A stretch of 64,000 bases of DNA from Desulfobulbaceae bacterium (lineage in GTDB: Bacteria > Desulfobacterota > Desulfobulbia > Desulfobulbales > SURF-16), in NCBI GenBank assembly GCA_020444175.1, contig JAHLLM010000012.1, forward strand, positions 1 to 64,000, written 5' to 3'. The position numbers and the translations under genes are program-made. Below, piece after piece: positions 46,274-55,500 of this stretch; position 1 is the first letter of the stretch, and every line of letters begins with the position of its first letter. The notes beneath the pieces are model-generated. The model was not told where the DNA came from and ran no database searches. It saw only the letters and a program-made list of their open reading frames with translations.

Positions 46274-47127
46274 TAGTGTCCGTCATCAGATTCATACATT
46301 TCCTTTGCCTTGGACATCTCCTCGGGGAATGCCTTGAGCAAAACCTTATAATCAGCCATCTTGCTCTTTAAATGAGCGGTTAAATAGTGAGGCAAAGGAT
46401 CGCAACGTCCTGTTACAACACCATAGTTTAATTTTCCTGCCATAAATTCGGCAAGCTGCAGTATGCTGATGACACTCGGAATTGGATAAGACTTGTCCTG
46501 GCGATGATGAAATCGTATGGCATCGATGACGTCATCCGGCAACTTCCACTGAGCAGCCAGTAATCGGCCTATTTTTGAATGATTCGTACCGATAACTTCG
46601 TCTTCAATATCTGAAATAATCTGACTCCCATTGCTATAGCCTTGAAATACCTGAACCAGGTCTTTGTTGACCAGTTGGTCCTCCACTATTAAACCAATAT
46701 CATGAATAATTCCGGCAAGGAAAACATCCTCACCATCCTCACCGAAAATCCTTCGGGAAATCATCTGGGCCAGAATCGCAACGGTTGCCGAATGAATCCA
46801 TATATTTTTTCTGGGAAATTGAACCCCGTCGTTCTCATCTTTAAACAAATTCCTGAGGCCCTCAACTGCTACAAGGTTACGAAGATGTTTCATTCCTATG
46901 AAAACAACAGCCTTTGCAATGGAGTCCACCTGATTGTTTAACCCGAAATAAGGACTATTTACCAGACGCAAAAGGCGAACAACAAGAATGGGATCAAGCT
47001 TGATTACCTCTTCAAAATCCTGCATGGTAGTTGAATCGGAACCAGCCATCTGCGTGACCCGAATGGCCACATGGGGGAGAGTTTTCAAGTCATTAAACTT
47101 GTTGACAAGGGATTGGGCTGAGGGCAT
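46273..47127 (-). CDS. HDOD-domain protein
   Basis: 284 residues, one HDOD domain (about 15-215): LKTLPHVAIRVTQMAG, DPILVVRLLRLVNSPYFG and LAGIIHDIGLIVEDQ. HDOD proteins are HD-related, mostly without catalytic metal ligands, and act in signalling and motility control in environmental bacteria. It is translationally coupled to the hybrid kinase by a one-base overlap. Confidence 0.92.
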   Translation of the reverse strand: MPSAQSLVNKFNDLKTLPHVAIRVTQMAGSDSTTMQDFEEVIKLDPILVVRLLRLVNSPYFGLNNQVDSIAKAVVFIGMKHLRNLVAVEGLRNLFKDENDGVQFPRKNIWIHSATVAILAQMISRRIFGEDGEDVFLAGIIHDIGLIVEDQLVNKDLVQVFQGYSNGSQIISDIEDEVIGTNHSKIGRLLAAQWKLPDDVIDAIRFHHRQDKSYPIPSVISILQLAEFMAGKLNYGVVTGRCDPLPHYLTAHLKSKMADYKVLLKAFPEEMSKAKEMYESDDGH

Positions 47128-47225
47128 AGAACTTCACTTTCTTTGCTTAAATATTAACGTGCTTCCCTTATTACTGATAAACAGAGAAGTACGATTTTTC
47201 TGGTTATGTTTGTCCGTTTCGCATT

Positions 47226-47552
47226 TCAGGTTGCAGACTTAAATTCCTGCAAAAGTCGAACAAGGTTCACCACAAGAGGTTCTGCCCCTTTCAAGTCACC
47301 ATCACGACCGGCCTGTTCCAGAGATGCGGCAACATCCCTGATTCCATCAATACCAAGGCTTGCAGCCGCCCCCTTTATACTATGAGCAGCGTCACCGACC
47401 CCCTGAGAGTCCCCCTGAGAGGCACTATCCCTGATCTTGTCCATATCACTGGAAGATGAGTCGTGAAACAGATCCAACAATTCCTCAAGCAATTCTTCAT
47501 CATCACCGGCCTGCTCCAAAGCAAACAACCTGTCCCATTTCAACTCACCCAT
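47226..47552 (-). CDS. Hpt phosphotransfer protein
   Basis: 108 residues, a single histidine-phosphotransfer domain with His57 in GDAAHSIKGAAASLG. AAGGAGAG lies just before the ATG. It probably shuttles phosphate between receivers, such as that of the downstream hybrid kinase, and other regulators. It is the first gene of the reverse operon, 98 bp before the HDOD gene. Confidence 0.93.
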   Translation of the reverse strand: MGELKWDRLFALEQAGDDEELLEELLDLFHDSSSSDMDKIRDSASQGDSQGVGDAAHSIKGAAASLGIDGIRDVAASLEQAGRDGDLKGAEPLVVNLVRLLQEFKSAT

Positions 47553-47649
47553 AGATCTCTCCTTTTATACCTTGAAAATTTTTCTACGCAGCTGACCGTA
47601 TGATTCGCTTCAACAGCAGACTGAAAGAAAAACAGAAATCACGCAAATA

Positions 47650-47754
47650 TTGACGGTTTCGTAAAAACCCCCTCAACCGCCGCCGACAAGTATGTAACTT
47701 GTTGATATTTCGTTGGCGGATGGTCAGCTTGAGAGCTTTTTGCGAGACCATCAA
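47650..47754 (-). repeat. Interspersed repeat, copy D (inverted)
   Basis: On the minus strand it begins TTGATGGTCTCGCAAAAAG, contains CAAGCTGACCATCCGCCAAC and TTGTCGGCGGCGGTTGAG, and ends TTTTTACGAAACCGTCAA. Its termini are imperfect inverted repeats of about 18 bp. It lies three bases from copy E in opposite orientation. Confidence 0.88.
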
Positions 47755-47757
47755 ATA

Positions 47758-47865
47758 TTGATGGTCTTCTAAAAAAAACTCTAAAGCTGGCCGGTCGCCA
47801 ACGTGACTTAAACAGGCTACATAGGTGGCAACGGCGGTCGAAATATTTTATTACGAAACCGTCAA
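47758..47865 (+). repeat. Interspersed repeat, copy E
   Basis: It begins TTGATGGTCTTCTAAAAAA and ends TTATTACGAAACCGTCAA, with a more diverged core (AAAGCTGGCCGGTCGCCAAC). Copies D and E together form a head-to-head pair of about 215 bp in the gap 47553-47983, where no gene is seen. Confidence 0.82.
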
Positions 47866-47983
47866 AGAGTACAAAAAAGAAGCAATTCCGCGGAGTGGGA
47901 TCATTTAAGCTTCTCTAAAAAAAGCCTGATAAACAAAACTTCAATACATGTTATATAAAAAAAAATGCACTGAAACCAGCTTT

Positions 47984-48625
47984 TTATGGTGTAATTTCTT
48001 TGGTAATTTCTGCAAGAATTTCAAATTCAATGACGCCTCGCCGGATGAGAACAAGTTTACTCCCTTCCAGGCCAATCAGTGTTGAACCTTCTCCTCCCGG
48101 GGTCCTGCCACCATCAAGAATATAATCAATGCTGTTACCAAAAGCCGCCCTCACCTCTTCAGCGGAAACAGCAGCAGGAAAACCGGAAATATTAGCGCTC
48201 GTTGCAGTTACAGGTTGTTCCAGCCGACTGACAAGCATGTTGGCCAGCGGATGGGGAGAGATCCGCGCAGCCACTGTTCCTGTGTTTCCTGTAACAAGGG
48301 AAGAAAGGCTGGCATGGGCTTTGAAAACAAGAGTAAGAGGACAAGGCCATAAGGACATGAGTGGGATATAAAGAGGAGGAATTTCCGGTGTAAGTTGATC
48401 AAGCTGGCTTTGTTTTGAAATGAGCGTAAGAAGGGGTTTAGCCGTTGGCCTTTTTTTGAGATGAAACAGACGCTCCACTGCATGTATATTAAAAGGATCA
48501 ACAGCAAGACCGTAGTAGGTCTCCGTAGGAAAAGCAACAACTCCTCCCGACTTGATTACTGCCAAGGCATACTCCAGGTCCTGACAGGGCTTTTCATCTG
48601 TACCATCCCCATTGCAGACAACCAT
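47984..48625 (-). CDS. tsaC: Threonylcarbamoyl-AMP synthase (TsaC/Sua5/YrdC family)
   Basis: 213 residues, YrdC fold without the Sua5 C-terminal domain. Motifs: GGVVAFPTETYYGLAVDP, the KKRP....P loop for ATP (LKKRPTAKPLLTLI), WPCPLTLVF, VAARISPHP and TATSANISG. It makes threonylcarbamoyl-AMP for t6A; TsaE is encoded at 33592. The start ATG has a poor ribosome-binding site. It lies 130 bp downstream of the purD-purE fusion, in the same direction. Confidence 0.94.
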   Translation of the reverse strand: MVVCNGDGTDEKPCQDLEYALAVIKSGGVVAFPTETYYGLAVDPFNIHAVERLFHLKKRPTAKPLLTLISKQSQLDQLTPEIPPLYIPLMSLWPCPLTLVFKAHASLSSLVTGNTGTVAARISPHPLANMLVSRLEQPVTATSANISGFPAAVSAEEVRAAFGNSIDYILDGGRTPGGEGSTLIGLEGSKLVLIRRGVIEFEILAEITKEITP

Positions 48626-48647
48626 ACAATCACCATAGCAATAAACA

Positions 48648-48675
48648 GCCCTACCTGTTTTCAGGCAGGCAGGGC
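48648..48675. terminator. GC-rich hairpin between purDE and tsaC
   Basis: GCCCTACCTG (48648-48657) pairs with CAGGCAGGGC (48666-48675) with one mismatch around an 8-nt loop. On the minus strand, where both genes lie, it is not followed by a T-run; on the plus strand ACTGTTTTT follows. Probably a weak terminator or a processing site. Confidence 0.4.
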
Positions 48676-48755
48676 ACTGTTTTTCTCAAAAAACCTTAAC
48701 AGAACAGATATAATCTGAGGCGGAGGCCTGTTTTGCAGGATTTACCGAAGAATCC

Positions 48756-50522
48756 TTAAAATACAAGCTTTCGTGCTTTTTCTTCAACCTGCCTTGCCAT
48801 ATCCTTTTTATACTCTGCCAATTTCCGGGCCAATCCTTCATCAGACAAAGAAAGTATCTGAGTTGCCAAAATAGCGGCGTTTTTGGCACCAGCTTTCCCT
48901 ATTGCCATGGTTGCTACAGGTATTCCCGGAGGCATCTGCACGGTTGCCAGCAGGGCATCCATACCTTTTAAAGAGGAAGCATCTATGGGAACCCCGATAA
49001 CAGGCAAAGTGGTATGCGCCGCCAGCACTCCGGCAAGATGGGCAGCCATCCCGGCACCTGCTATTATTACCTTCACTCCGCGGTCTCTGGCAGTTGACGC
49101 CAATTCAGCAGCCCTTTCCGGAGTACGATGGGCAGAGGCCACTGTCATTGCAACAGTGATCCCCATGGATTGCAAGAAATCGCTGGCTGCTTTCATTATC
49201 GGCAAATCAGAATCACTTCCCATCACAATAGAAACCCGGGCATCGCCCATATCTCGCCTTAACGCCTTTTGACCGATATCAGTCCTGAAATAACAATTAT
49301 CCCAAGAAATAAGTTTTACGGCATCATAGGCTTTCCGAATGGCGTTTTGCAAATCTTCTCCCAGTGCCGTCACTCCGAGAACCCTGCCCCCGACATTAAC
49401 CAATTTGCCGTTTTCCCTTGCAGTACCGGCATGGAATACAAAAACATCATCCTGCTTCGCTGCCTCTTCAAGTCCACCCATGACCTTCCCTTTTTCATAG
49501 GAAGCAGGATAGCCACCCGAGGCCATCACCACGCAGACAGTAGGACGAGGATCTATATCCAGGGTGATTTGGGATAGTTTTCCATCTATAACGGCATCAA
49601 AAATATCAACAAGATCACTCTTTAAACGCATGAGCAGGGGCTGGGCTTCAGGATCACCGAATCGGCAGTTGAATTCGAGGACTTTTATTGTATCGCCATC
49701 AATCATAAGCCCGGCATAAAGCATTCCTTTATAAGGGCGGCCTTCAGACTCCATGGCCTTCACCGTGGGCAGCATGACCTTTTCCATAACCTGTTTATAA
49801 AGAGCATCCGTTACAACAGGAGCAGGGGAATAGGCTCCCATCCCGCCGGTATTGGGGCCTTTATCCCCATCATACACAGCTTTATGATCCTGGGAAGTCG
49901 GCAGAGGCAAAACAGTTTCACCATCAGTAAAGGCGATAAAGGAAGCCTCCTCTCCCCTTAGAAATTCTTCTATTACGACTTCGTTGCCGGCTTCACCAAA
50001 GGCCTTGTCCGACATGATAAGATCGACTGCTTTGCGGGCCTCATCTCTTGTTTCGGCAACGATAACACCTTTGCCGGCAGCGAGCCCATCGGCCTTCACC
50101 ACCAGAGGCGCATCTATTTCATCAAGATAAGCCATGGCCATATCATGATCGGAAAACACCTTGAAGAAACCTGAGGGGATGCCGTATTTTTCCATAAGAT
50201 TTTTGGTAAAAACCTTGCTTCCTTCAAGTAAGGCAGCCTTGCTGTTCGGTCCGAAAATACGTAGTCCCTTCTCTTCAAAAGAATCAACTATCCCGCAGGC
50301 AAGTGAATCCTCCGGACCGACAACAGTCAAATCAATTTTATTTTGCAGGGCAAACTGAAGAAGACCTTCAACATCAGAGGCCTTAATGGCTACACATTCG
50401 GCAAGTGCCTCAATACCGGCATTTCCTGGTGCACAAAATATTTTTTTCACTCTCGTGCTTTGAGCAAGTTTCCATACCAGAGCATGTTCACGCCCTCCGG
50501 AACCGACAACTAAAATGTTCAT
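48756..50522 (-). CDS. purD-purE: PurD-PurE fusion: GAR synthetase and N5-CAIR mutase
   Basis: 588 residues from the ATG at 50522, which has GGAG upstream and gives the classic MNILVVGSGGREHAL start; an ATG at 50534 would add four residues. Residues 1-424 are a complete PurD (phosphoribosylamine-glycine ligase): ADGLAAGKGVIVA, NTGGMGAYSP, LEFNCRFGDPEAQ. Residues 425-588 are a complete PurE: VSIVMGSDSDLPIM, TVASAHRTPERA, VIIAGAGMAAHLAGV and the PVIGVP...DALLATVQMPPG segment. The two are in one frame with no stop. An internal ATG (Met425) has AAGG about eight bases upstream, so a free PurE may also be made. It acts in purine synthesis, making GAR and converting N5-CAIR to CAIR, the substrate of PurC encoded at 27497. 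Confidence 0.95.
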   Translation of the reverse strand: MNILVVGSGGREHALVWKLAQSTRVKKIFCAPGNAGIEALAECVAIKASDVEGLLQFALQNKIDLTVVGPEDSLACGIVDSFEEKGLRIFGPNSKAALLEGSKVFTKNLMEKYGIPSGFFKVFSDHDMAMAYLDEIDAPLVVKADGLAAGKGVIVAETRDEARKAVDLIMSDKAFGEAGNEVVIEEFLRGEEASFIAFTDGETVLPLPTSQDHKAVYDGDKGPNTGGMGAYSPAPVVTDALYKQVMEKVMLPTVKAMESEGRPYKGMLYAGLMIDGDTIKVLEFNCRFGDPEAQPLLMRLKSDLVDIFDAVIDGKLSQITLDIDPRPTVCVVMASGGYPASYEKGKVMGGLEEAAKQDDVFVFHAGTARENGKLVNVGGRVLGVTALGEDLQNAIRKAYDAVKLISWDNCYFRTDIGQKALRRDMGDARVSIVMGSDSDLPIMKAASDFLQSMGITVAMTVASAHRTPERAAELASTARDRGVKVIIAGAGMAAHLAGVLAAHTTLPVIGVPIDASSLKGMDALLATVQMPPGIPVATMAIGKAGAKNAAILATQILSLSDEGLARKLAEYKKDMARQVEEKARKLVF

Positions 50523-50604
50523 TTCTATCTCCATAATCTATTTTAAAAAGCATCCCCAAAAGAGATTGTTCATACTGAAATCTCGAAAGTCTCGTATTTA
50601 TACC

Positions 50605-50705
50605 CTTTAGGGTGAAAAATCCTGAAGCTGACCATTCGCCAACGTAATCTCAACAAGTTACAGACGTGTCGGCGGCGGTTGAGTGGCTTTTTACGAAACC
50701 GTCAA
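50605..50705 (+). repeat. Interspersed repeat, copy F
   Basis: CCTGAAGCTGACCATTCGCC, GTGTCGGCGGCGGTTGAG and the terminus TTTTTACGAAACCGTCAA match the family; the left end is degraded. It lies in the 627-bp gap upstream of purDE and the TetR gene. Confidence 0.82.
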
Positions 50706-50924
50706 CTATTTATTCAGTCCAGCAGGCTATTTACTTAAAATATGCAATCCTAATCAAGCAACATACACAAAAAGGAATTTTTTTTTGTTCATTTAATGCA
50801 ACCATTGAGAATTTCAGCCCTTTATCCGTGCCGTGAAAAAGACTCAATTCTCAATGGCAAAACGTTCGCCCCTCCAACAAACAGAGAAAACTTCAAACAA
50901 GTGCCATAAATTATCATTTTACCC

Positions 50925-50953
50925 TTGACATAGTGCAACCGTGTTTCTATCAT
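50925..50953 (+). promoter_or_regulatory. Sigma-70-type promoter candidate upstream of the TetR gene
   Basis: TTGACA (50925-50930) and TATCAT (50948-50953) are separated by 17 bp, the optimal spacing. It lies about 200 bp before the TetR start, so a long leader would result unless another start is used. No gene is seen between 50706 and 51149. Confidence 0.5.
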
Positions 50954-50978
50954 AGTCAAAATGAATAGCAATTCATAA

Positions 50979-50997
50979 TTGACACACACTTTGTCAA
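50979..50997. promoter_or_regulatory. Operator-like palindrome upstream of the TetR gene
   Basis: TTGACA (50979-50984) and TGTCAA (50992-50997) form an inverted repeat with a 7-bp centre, 25 bp downstream of the promoter candidate. TetR-family regulators bind such short palindromes in their own promoters; this is inference from position and symmetry. Confidence 0.4.
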
Positions 50998-51149
50998 AAG
51001 TGCAATATAAATTTTCCCACAACTAAAGCTTCGAAGATCAAAACACAAAATTAATCAAGCTACAACTATCTGATTTCACTTATTCATTACACTTAGAAAA
51101 TTCACCCTAACAACAAAAACACATCAACTCAAAATAAGATCGTCTACTG

Positions 51150-51740
51150 ATGAGAGTTTCAGACAAACACCAAAAAATCACCCAGGCGGCTGTAAAGGTC
51201 TTTGCTCGTAAAGGTTTTTTTAATGCCAGAATCTCAGATATAGCCAAAGAAGCAAAAGTTGCGGACGGGACTATATATCTCTACTTTAACAACAAGTACG
51301 ATATCCTGATCTCCCTCTTTGAGGACGAAATCGGCAAAATAATTGTCAAAGTAAAACTGCTTCTTGAAAACGAGACAGATCCCCAGAAAATGCTTCAAAT
51401 ATATGCCTTGCACCACCTGAACCTTCTCCAGGAGCAAAAAGAGCTTGTTGAAGTTCTGCAGATGGAATTAAGGCAAAGCAATAAATTTATCAAGGAATAT
51501 CGAAACACGAAATTTATTGAATATATTGACATTGTTTCAGACATTGTCCACAAAGGACAGCAGGAAGGCCATTTCCGGCAAGAGGTCAAACCAGGTATTA
51601 TCAAGCGGGCTTTTTTCGGCGCACTTGATGAGATGTCCCGGCTCTGGTCCCTATCCGCCAAACCTCACTATACCCTTGAAGAAACAGCGGAACAGATAAG
51701 CGATATCTTTCTGTATGGCTTGACAAAGCGGGACAATTAG
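51150..51740 (+). CDS. TetR/AcrR-family transcriptional regulator
   Basis: 196 residues. N-terminal HTH (about 8-55): ITQAAVKVFARKGFFNARIS, DIAKEAKVADGTIYLYFNNK, the TetR signature. The C-terminal ligand domain is of the kind seen in fatty-acid regulators (FadR/PsrA-like), with IKRAFFGALDEMSRLW. The likely ligand is an acyl-CoA or hydrophobic compound, but this is only by similarity. It is convergent with greA; no obvious target operon is adjacent other than itself. Confidence 0.9.
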   Translation: MRVSDKHQKITQAAVKVFARKGFFNARISDIAKEAKVADGTIYLYFNNKYDILISLFEDEIGKIIVKVKLLLENETDPQKMLQIYALHHLNLLQEQKELVEVLQMELRQSNKFIKEYRNTKFIEYIDIVSDIVHKGQQEGHFRQEVKPGIIKRAFFGALDEMSRLWSLSAKPHYTLEETAEQISDIFLYGLTKRDN

Positions 51741-51879
51741 CTCCAGCCAGCGATCACAGAGAGGCCTTCGAGCCATTTCGATCTTATAAAAAGATCTTGA
51801 TCCTTTTCCACTTGGCGGTTTAGGGAGTAAAGCGTCAGGCCCGGCATAACTACCGAGCCCATAATGGCAATACCAGGAA

Positions 51880-52365
51880 TCAGGCATCAGTTCCTTGCTG
51901 AATATCCAGAACTTCCAGCTGCCGAAGGCCAGCCGGTGTCTTCACTTCAAATTCGTCTCCGATTGTCTTGCCAATCATTGCCTTGCCCCAGGGAGAGAGA
52001 ACAGAGATACTCCCTTTCTTCACATCAGCCTCTTCAGGACCCAACAATTGATAGATTATCTCCTGACCGCTGTCTAAATCCTCCAGTGTTACTACTGTTC
52101 CGAATATAACCTTATCGCACTTCACAGTGGAACAATCAATAACTTCAGCTCTGCCGAGCTTATCTTTCAACTCCATGATGCGGCCTTCAATATGCCCCTG
52201 GCGCTCTTTGGCGGCATGATATTCTGCGTTCTCCTTTAAATCGCCATGACCACGCGCAACTTCGATGGACTTTATCACTTCAATACGATCAATTCTTTCC
52301 AAACGAATCAATTCATTTCGTAAACGGGCATGGCCAGCCTTAGACAATGGCACTCGCTCAATCAT
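51880..52365 (-). CDS. greA: Transcript cleavage factor GreA
   Basis: 161 residues from the ATG at 52365, which has GGAGG eight bases upstream. The N-terminal coiled coil carries GHGDLKENAEYHAAKERQ, with the acidic tip (D-x-x-E) that enters the RNA polymerase secondary channel. The C-terminal FKBP-like domain has VTLEDLDSGQEIIYQLLGPEEAD and ISVLSPWGKAMIGKTIGDEF. It rescues backtracked polymerase. A GreB assignment is less likely but not excluded. Confidence 0.93.
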   Translation of the reverse strand: MIERVPLSKAGHARLRNELIRLERIDRIEVIKSIEVARGHGDLKENAEYHAAKERQGHIEGRIMELKDKLGRAEVIDCSTVKCDKVIFGTVVTLEDLDSGQEIIYQLLGPEEADVKKGSISVLSPWGKAMIGKTIGDEFEVKTPAGLRQLEVLDIQQGTDA

Positions 52366-52521
52366 CAACAAAACCTCCTAACCGGTTAATCCGGTCATTT
52401 AACAATTAATAGTCCTCAACAGTAAAACAGCATATATTATATAACTCTGATTTTGAGACAGGAAAGAACCCTAAATTCAGAATTCGAAACATTCATTTAC
52501 ACTTTGAACTTTGAAAAAAGG

Positions 52522-55500
52522 TTACCATCGATAAATCGCAGAAAGAGTAAAATCACTGGAGCGGTACTCATCAGAAGAGACAATACCGACAGAAGACTCA
52601 AGCATGAAATTTGTTGTCAGCTCTATGACAAAAGCACCTTTAACAGTCTGCATAATATGACCATCTGAATCATAGTCAAGCATAAAAGCTGCACTATAAT
52701 AACTTGGTGTCCCACGTTCAAGCGTATCAGCTGACAATTTATGTTTCCACAAAAGCCCATAACTGTTTTTCCAGTAGTCCCTCGGCGTCCAGTATGGAGA
52801 ATCGCCTTCAAGAAACCCATCAGCCAAAAGAGACCCGCTCCTGCTCGCTTTTACACTTGTATCTTTAAATTCATAATGGAATTTGAACTCTAAAGACGTT
52901 GGTTCCGGCAACAGAATATAAGAAGCCCAGACAGAATATCCTTCTATGTCGTTACCATCCGAGTAATATGTAAATTCATAGTCCGCACCTGTCAATAGTC
53001 TCGGCAGAATTCCGAGATAAAATCCGGCATGCACGTTTTCTGAAACAATACTTCGTGTCAAACTTGCAAGGGTATCGGCCACAACATCTCTGGCATAGCT
53101 GAATTCACCTTGAATCCTGTCGCCCATCTTGCCATTTATAGCGCACTCTATGATACCTGTATCATTATTTCCATCATCAAAACTTTCCACACCGCCACCA
53201 AGGCGGACATCCAACCGGTTAAATAGATTGGTTGCTTCATATCGCGCAACGGCACGGCTTGACAGCAGGCTGTCTTTCGTGTCTGTGGAACTGTATTTGA
53301 TTCTGGAAAGTGACGCGTCACCTTCTTGACCAGGCTTGAACGAAACCCAGGAGCCGAAATCAGCAGCACTCTGCTTCATGGCTTTATAACCATTGCGTCC
53401 CTCTTCTTTTTTTAATCGATAGGTCAGATCCATCCTCGGCTGGAGCTTGAGCCTGTTCCTTTCCATTGCCTCAGCAAGCCCAGGGTATTCCTTATCTTTT
53501 TGGGCAAGTTGCTCGTAGAGCATAGCCTCTTCCCCCAGCTTGTCCAATCGGCTGTATACACCGGCAAGATCATAAATCAGGGACATGTCTTCAGGGTGCT
53601 TCCTGATCAGTTCGGCGAACTGATTCGCGGCCTGAAAGTAGTCACCATCGTTCACGGCCCTGCGTGCATACATTTCCGCCGCAAAACGTTGCTGCCACAT
53701 ATAATGGGAATAAAGAGGCACGGCAATTTCATTCACAGCCGTGTTCCCTTCAGCACCGGCAAAAGAAGGCGCCATGACACGCTCAACAAGCTCCTGATTA
53801 TCAGGAATTGAAAAGCGAAATCGCTGCCAGAAGCTTCCTTTTTCCTCCAAGGGTAAGGCTAAGCCTGCCTGGTGTGATTTTTCCACAAAAAGCTCAAAAA
53901 CAGAATCAGCAGCATATCTCTTATAAACGTCCAAAGAATCTTGCCATTCATTTCTTCTCCAATAAATTCTGCCCTTGAGGAGCTCCATATCAGCCCTGTC
54001 CGGTTGCCGCTTCAAGACCGCCTCACAGTAGCTCAGGGACTCCTGATAAAGTCCCATTTGAAATGTTACATGGGCAGCCTGACTTTCAACAACCGCAGAG
54101 GAAAAAAATTTCCCTTCCATTTCCTGCAGCATGTCACGGGCTCGGGCAAGCTGCCCGGAAGCACGCAATGCCTTGACATACCAGAGAGACACGGCAAGTG
54201 AATCCGGCTCCATCCCCAGGGCAAGTAAGGCGGAATGCTCCATTTGTTTAAGCAGACCAACATTTGCATAGGCCTCGGTCAGCTCCAGCATCCTCCACAA
54301 ATCTTTCCCTGCCGTGGCGATACTCTGACGTGAGGCCGTTTCTGCCTGCGGCTGGTTCCCAGAAACAATATAAATTTTTTCCAGGAGAGCCAGTGCGGAA
54401 GGGTTAAAGCTCGTGTGGCTCAACATCAGCTGGCATATTTTAGCCGCTTCATCTGTTTTTCTTTCTTCAAGATATGACTTTGCAAGTTCAAAAAGCACCA
54501 GATCATGGAGTTGCTGCCCCTGACACTCAAATGGCTGTCCGGATTCAAGTTCAGCTCTTAGTTTTTGTCCGGTTCTTGCTGCAGCCCGATATTTGGAAAT
54601 GGTGTTATATCGTCTCATTTCCAGCCATTCACGCACTATTCTCCTTTGATAATCTGAACTGCATTGCGAGGAAGAAGAATTATCCGCATACTGCAGCTGG
54701 GTCAGCCAGAGCCCTGCTGCCTCCGGTGCGCCGGCTTCAAGCTGCAATGCAACAAGACGGGCAATTATTCCGGCTCGATCCAGATTCCCAAGAAGGGCCT
54801 GGCGCAAGGCCTGTTCAGCCTCAAAGAAAAGCCCCTGTCTCTGGTAGAGAGTTGCTAACTCAAGAAAGAGTTTCTGTCGAAAATCCCCAGAAAGGCTGGG
54901 GTAAACGGCGAGGTTGTCATACAGTCCCAAGGCTGTTTCAAAATCCCCTCCATCGCGAAAGGCATTGGCCGCAAGAAGCCTTTCTTCCTGGCTCAAGCCA
55001 ACAGATTGCAAAAACTCGTAATGCCTACCAAGCAACTCTATCTTGCCCAGCAATCCGCACAGATGTATACATTTGAGATGCAACGAACGACTCTCTTCTC
55101 CTGAACGAATTATCTCTTCGTAATCTTTCAGGGCATGGGCATACATTTCCATTTTTTCAAAATTATCTGCCCGCAGCTTGAGGATCTCTATGGAAAAAAT
55201 TTCTTTGCCGCTCACCTCCTGAAAAACTGTCTCAGCCTTTTCCCTGTTTCCTTTGTCAAGAAGAGAGGCAACGAGCTTCAGAGTGATTGTCAGATCTTCA
55301 GGGTCAAGACGGTGGAGTTTGTCAAGAAGAGCTATACGTTCGTCCTGCCGGTCCAGTTTGCCGAGAAGTTCAAGCATATCAAGATATATCTCTTTTCTAT
55401 TCGGAGATATTCGAGCCAGGTGTTCCCAGATCCGCAAGGCTCCTTCATCTTCACCAATCGACAGCAAATCCTGCGCCAGGGTTGCCAGCACCTCAGGATC

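Noticed and set aside
50822-51022. 66-codon minus-strand frame upstream of the TetR gene
   Set aside because: It overlaps the promoter and palindrome, has no ribosome-binding site, and shows no protein-like pattern.
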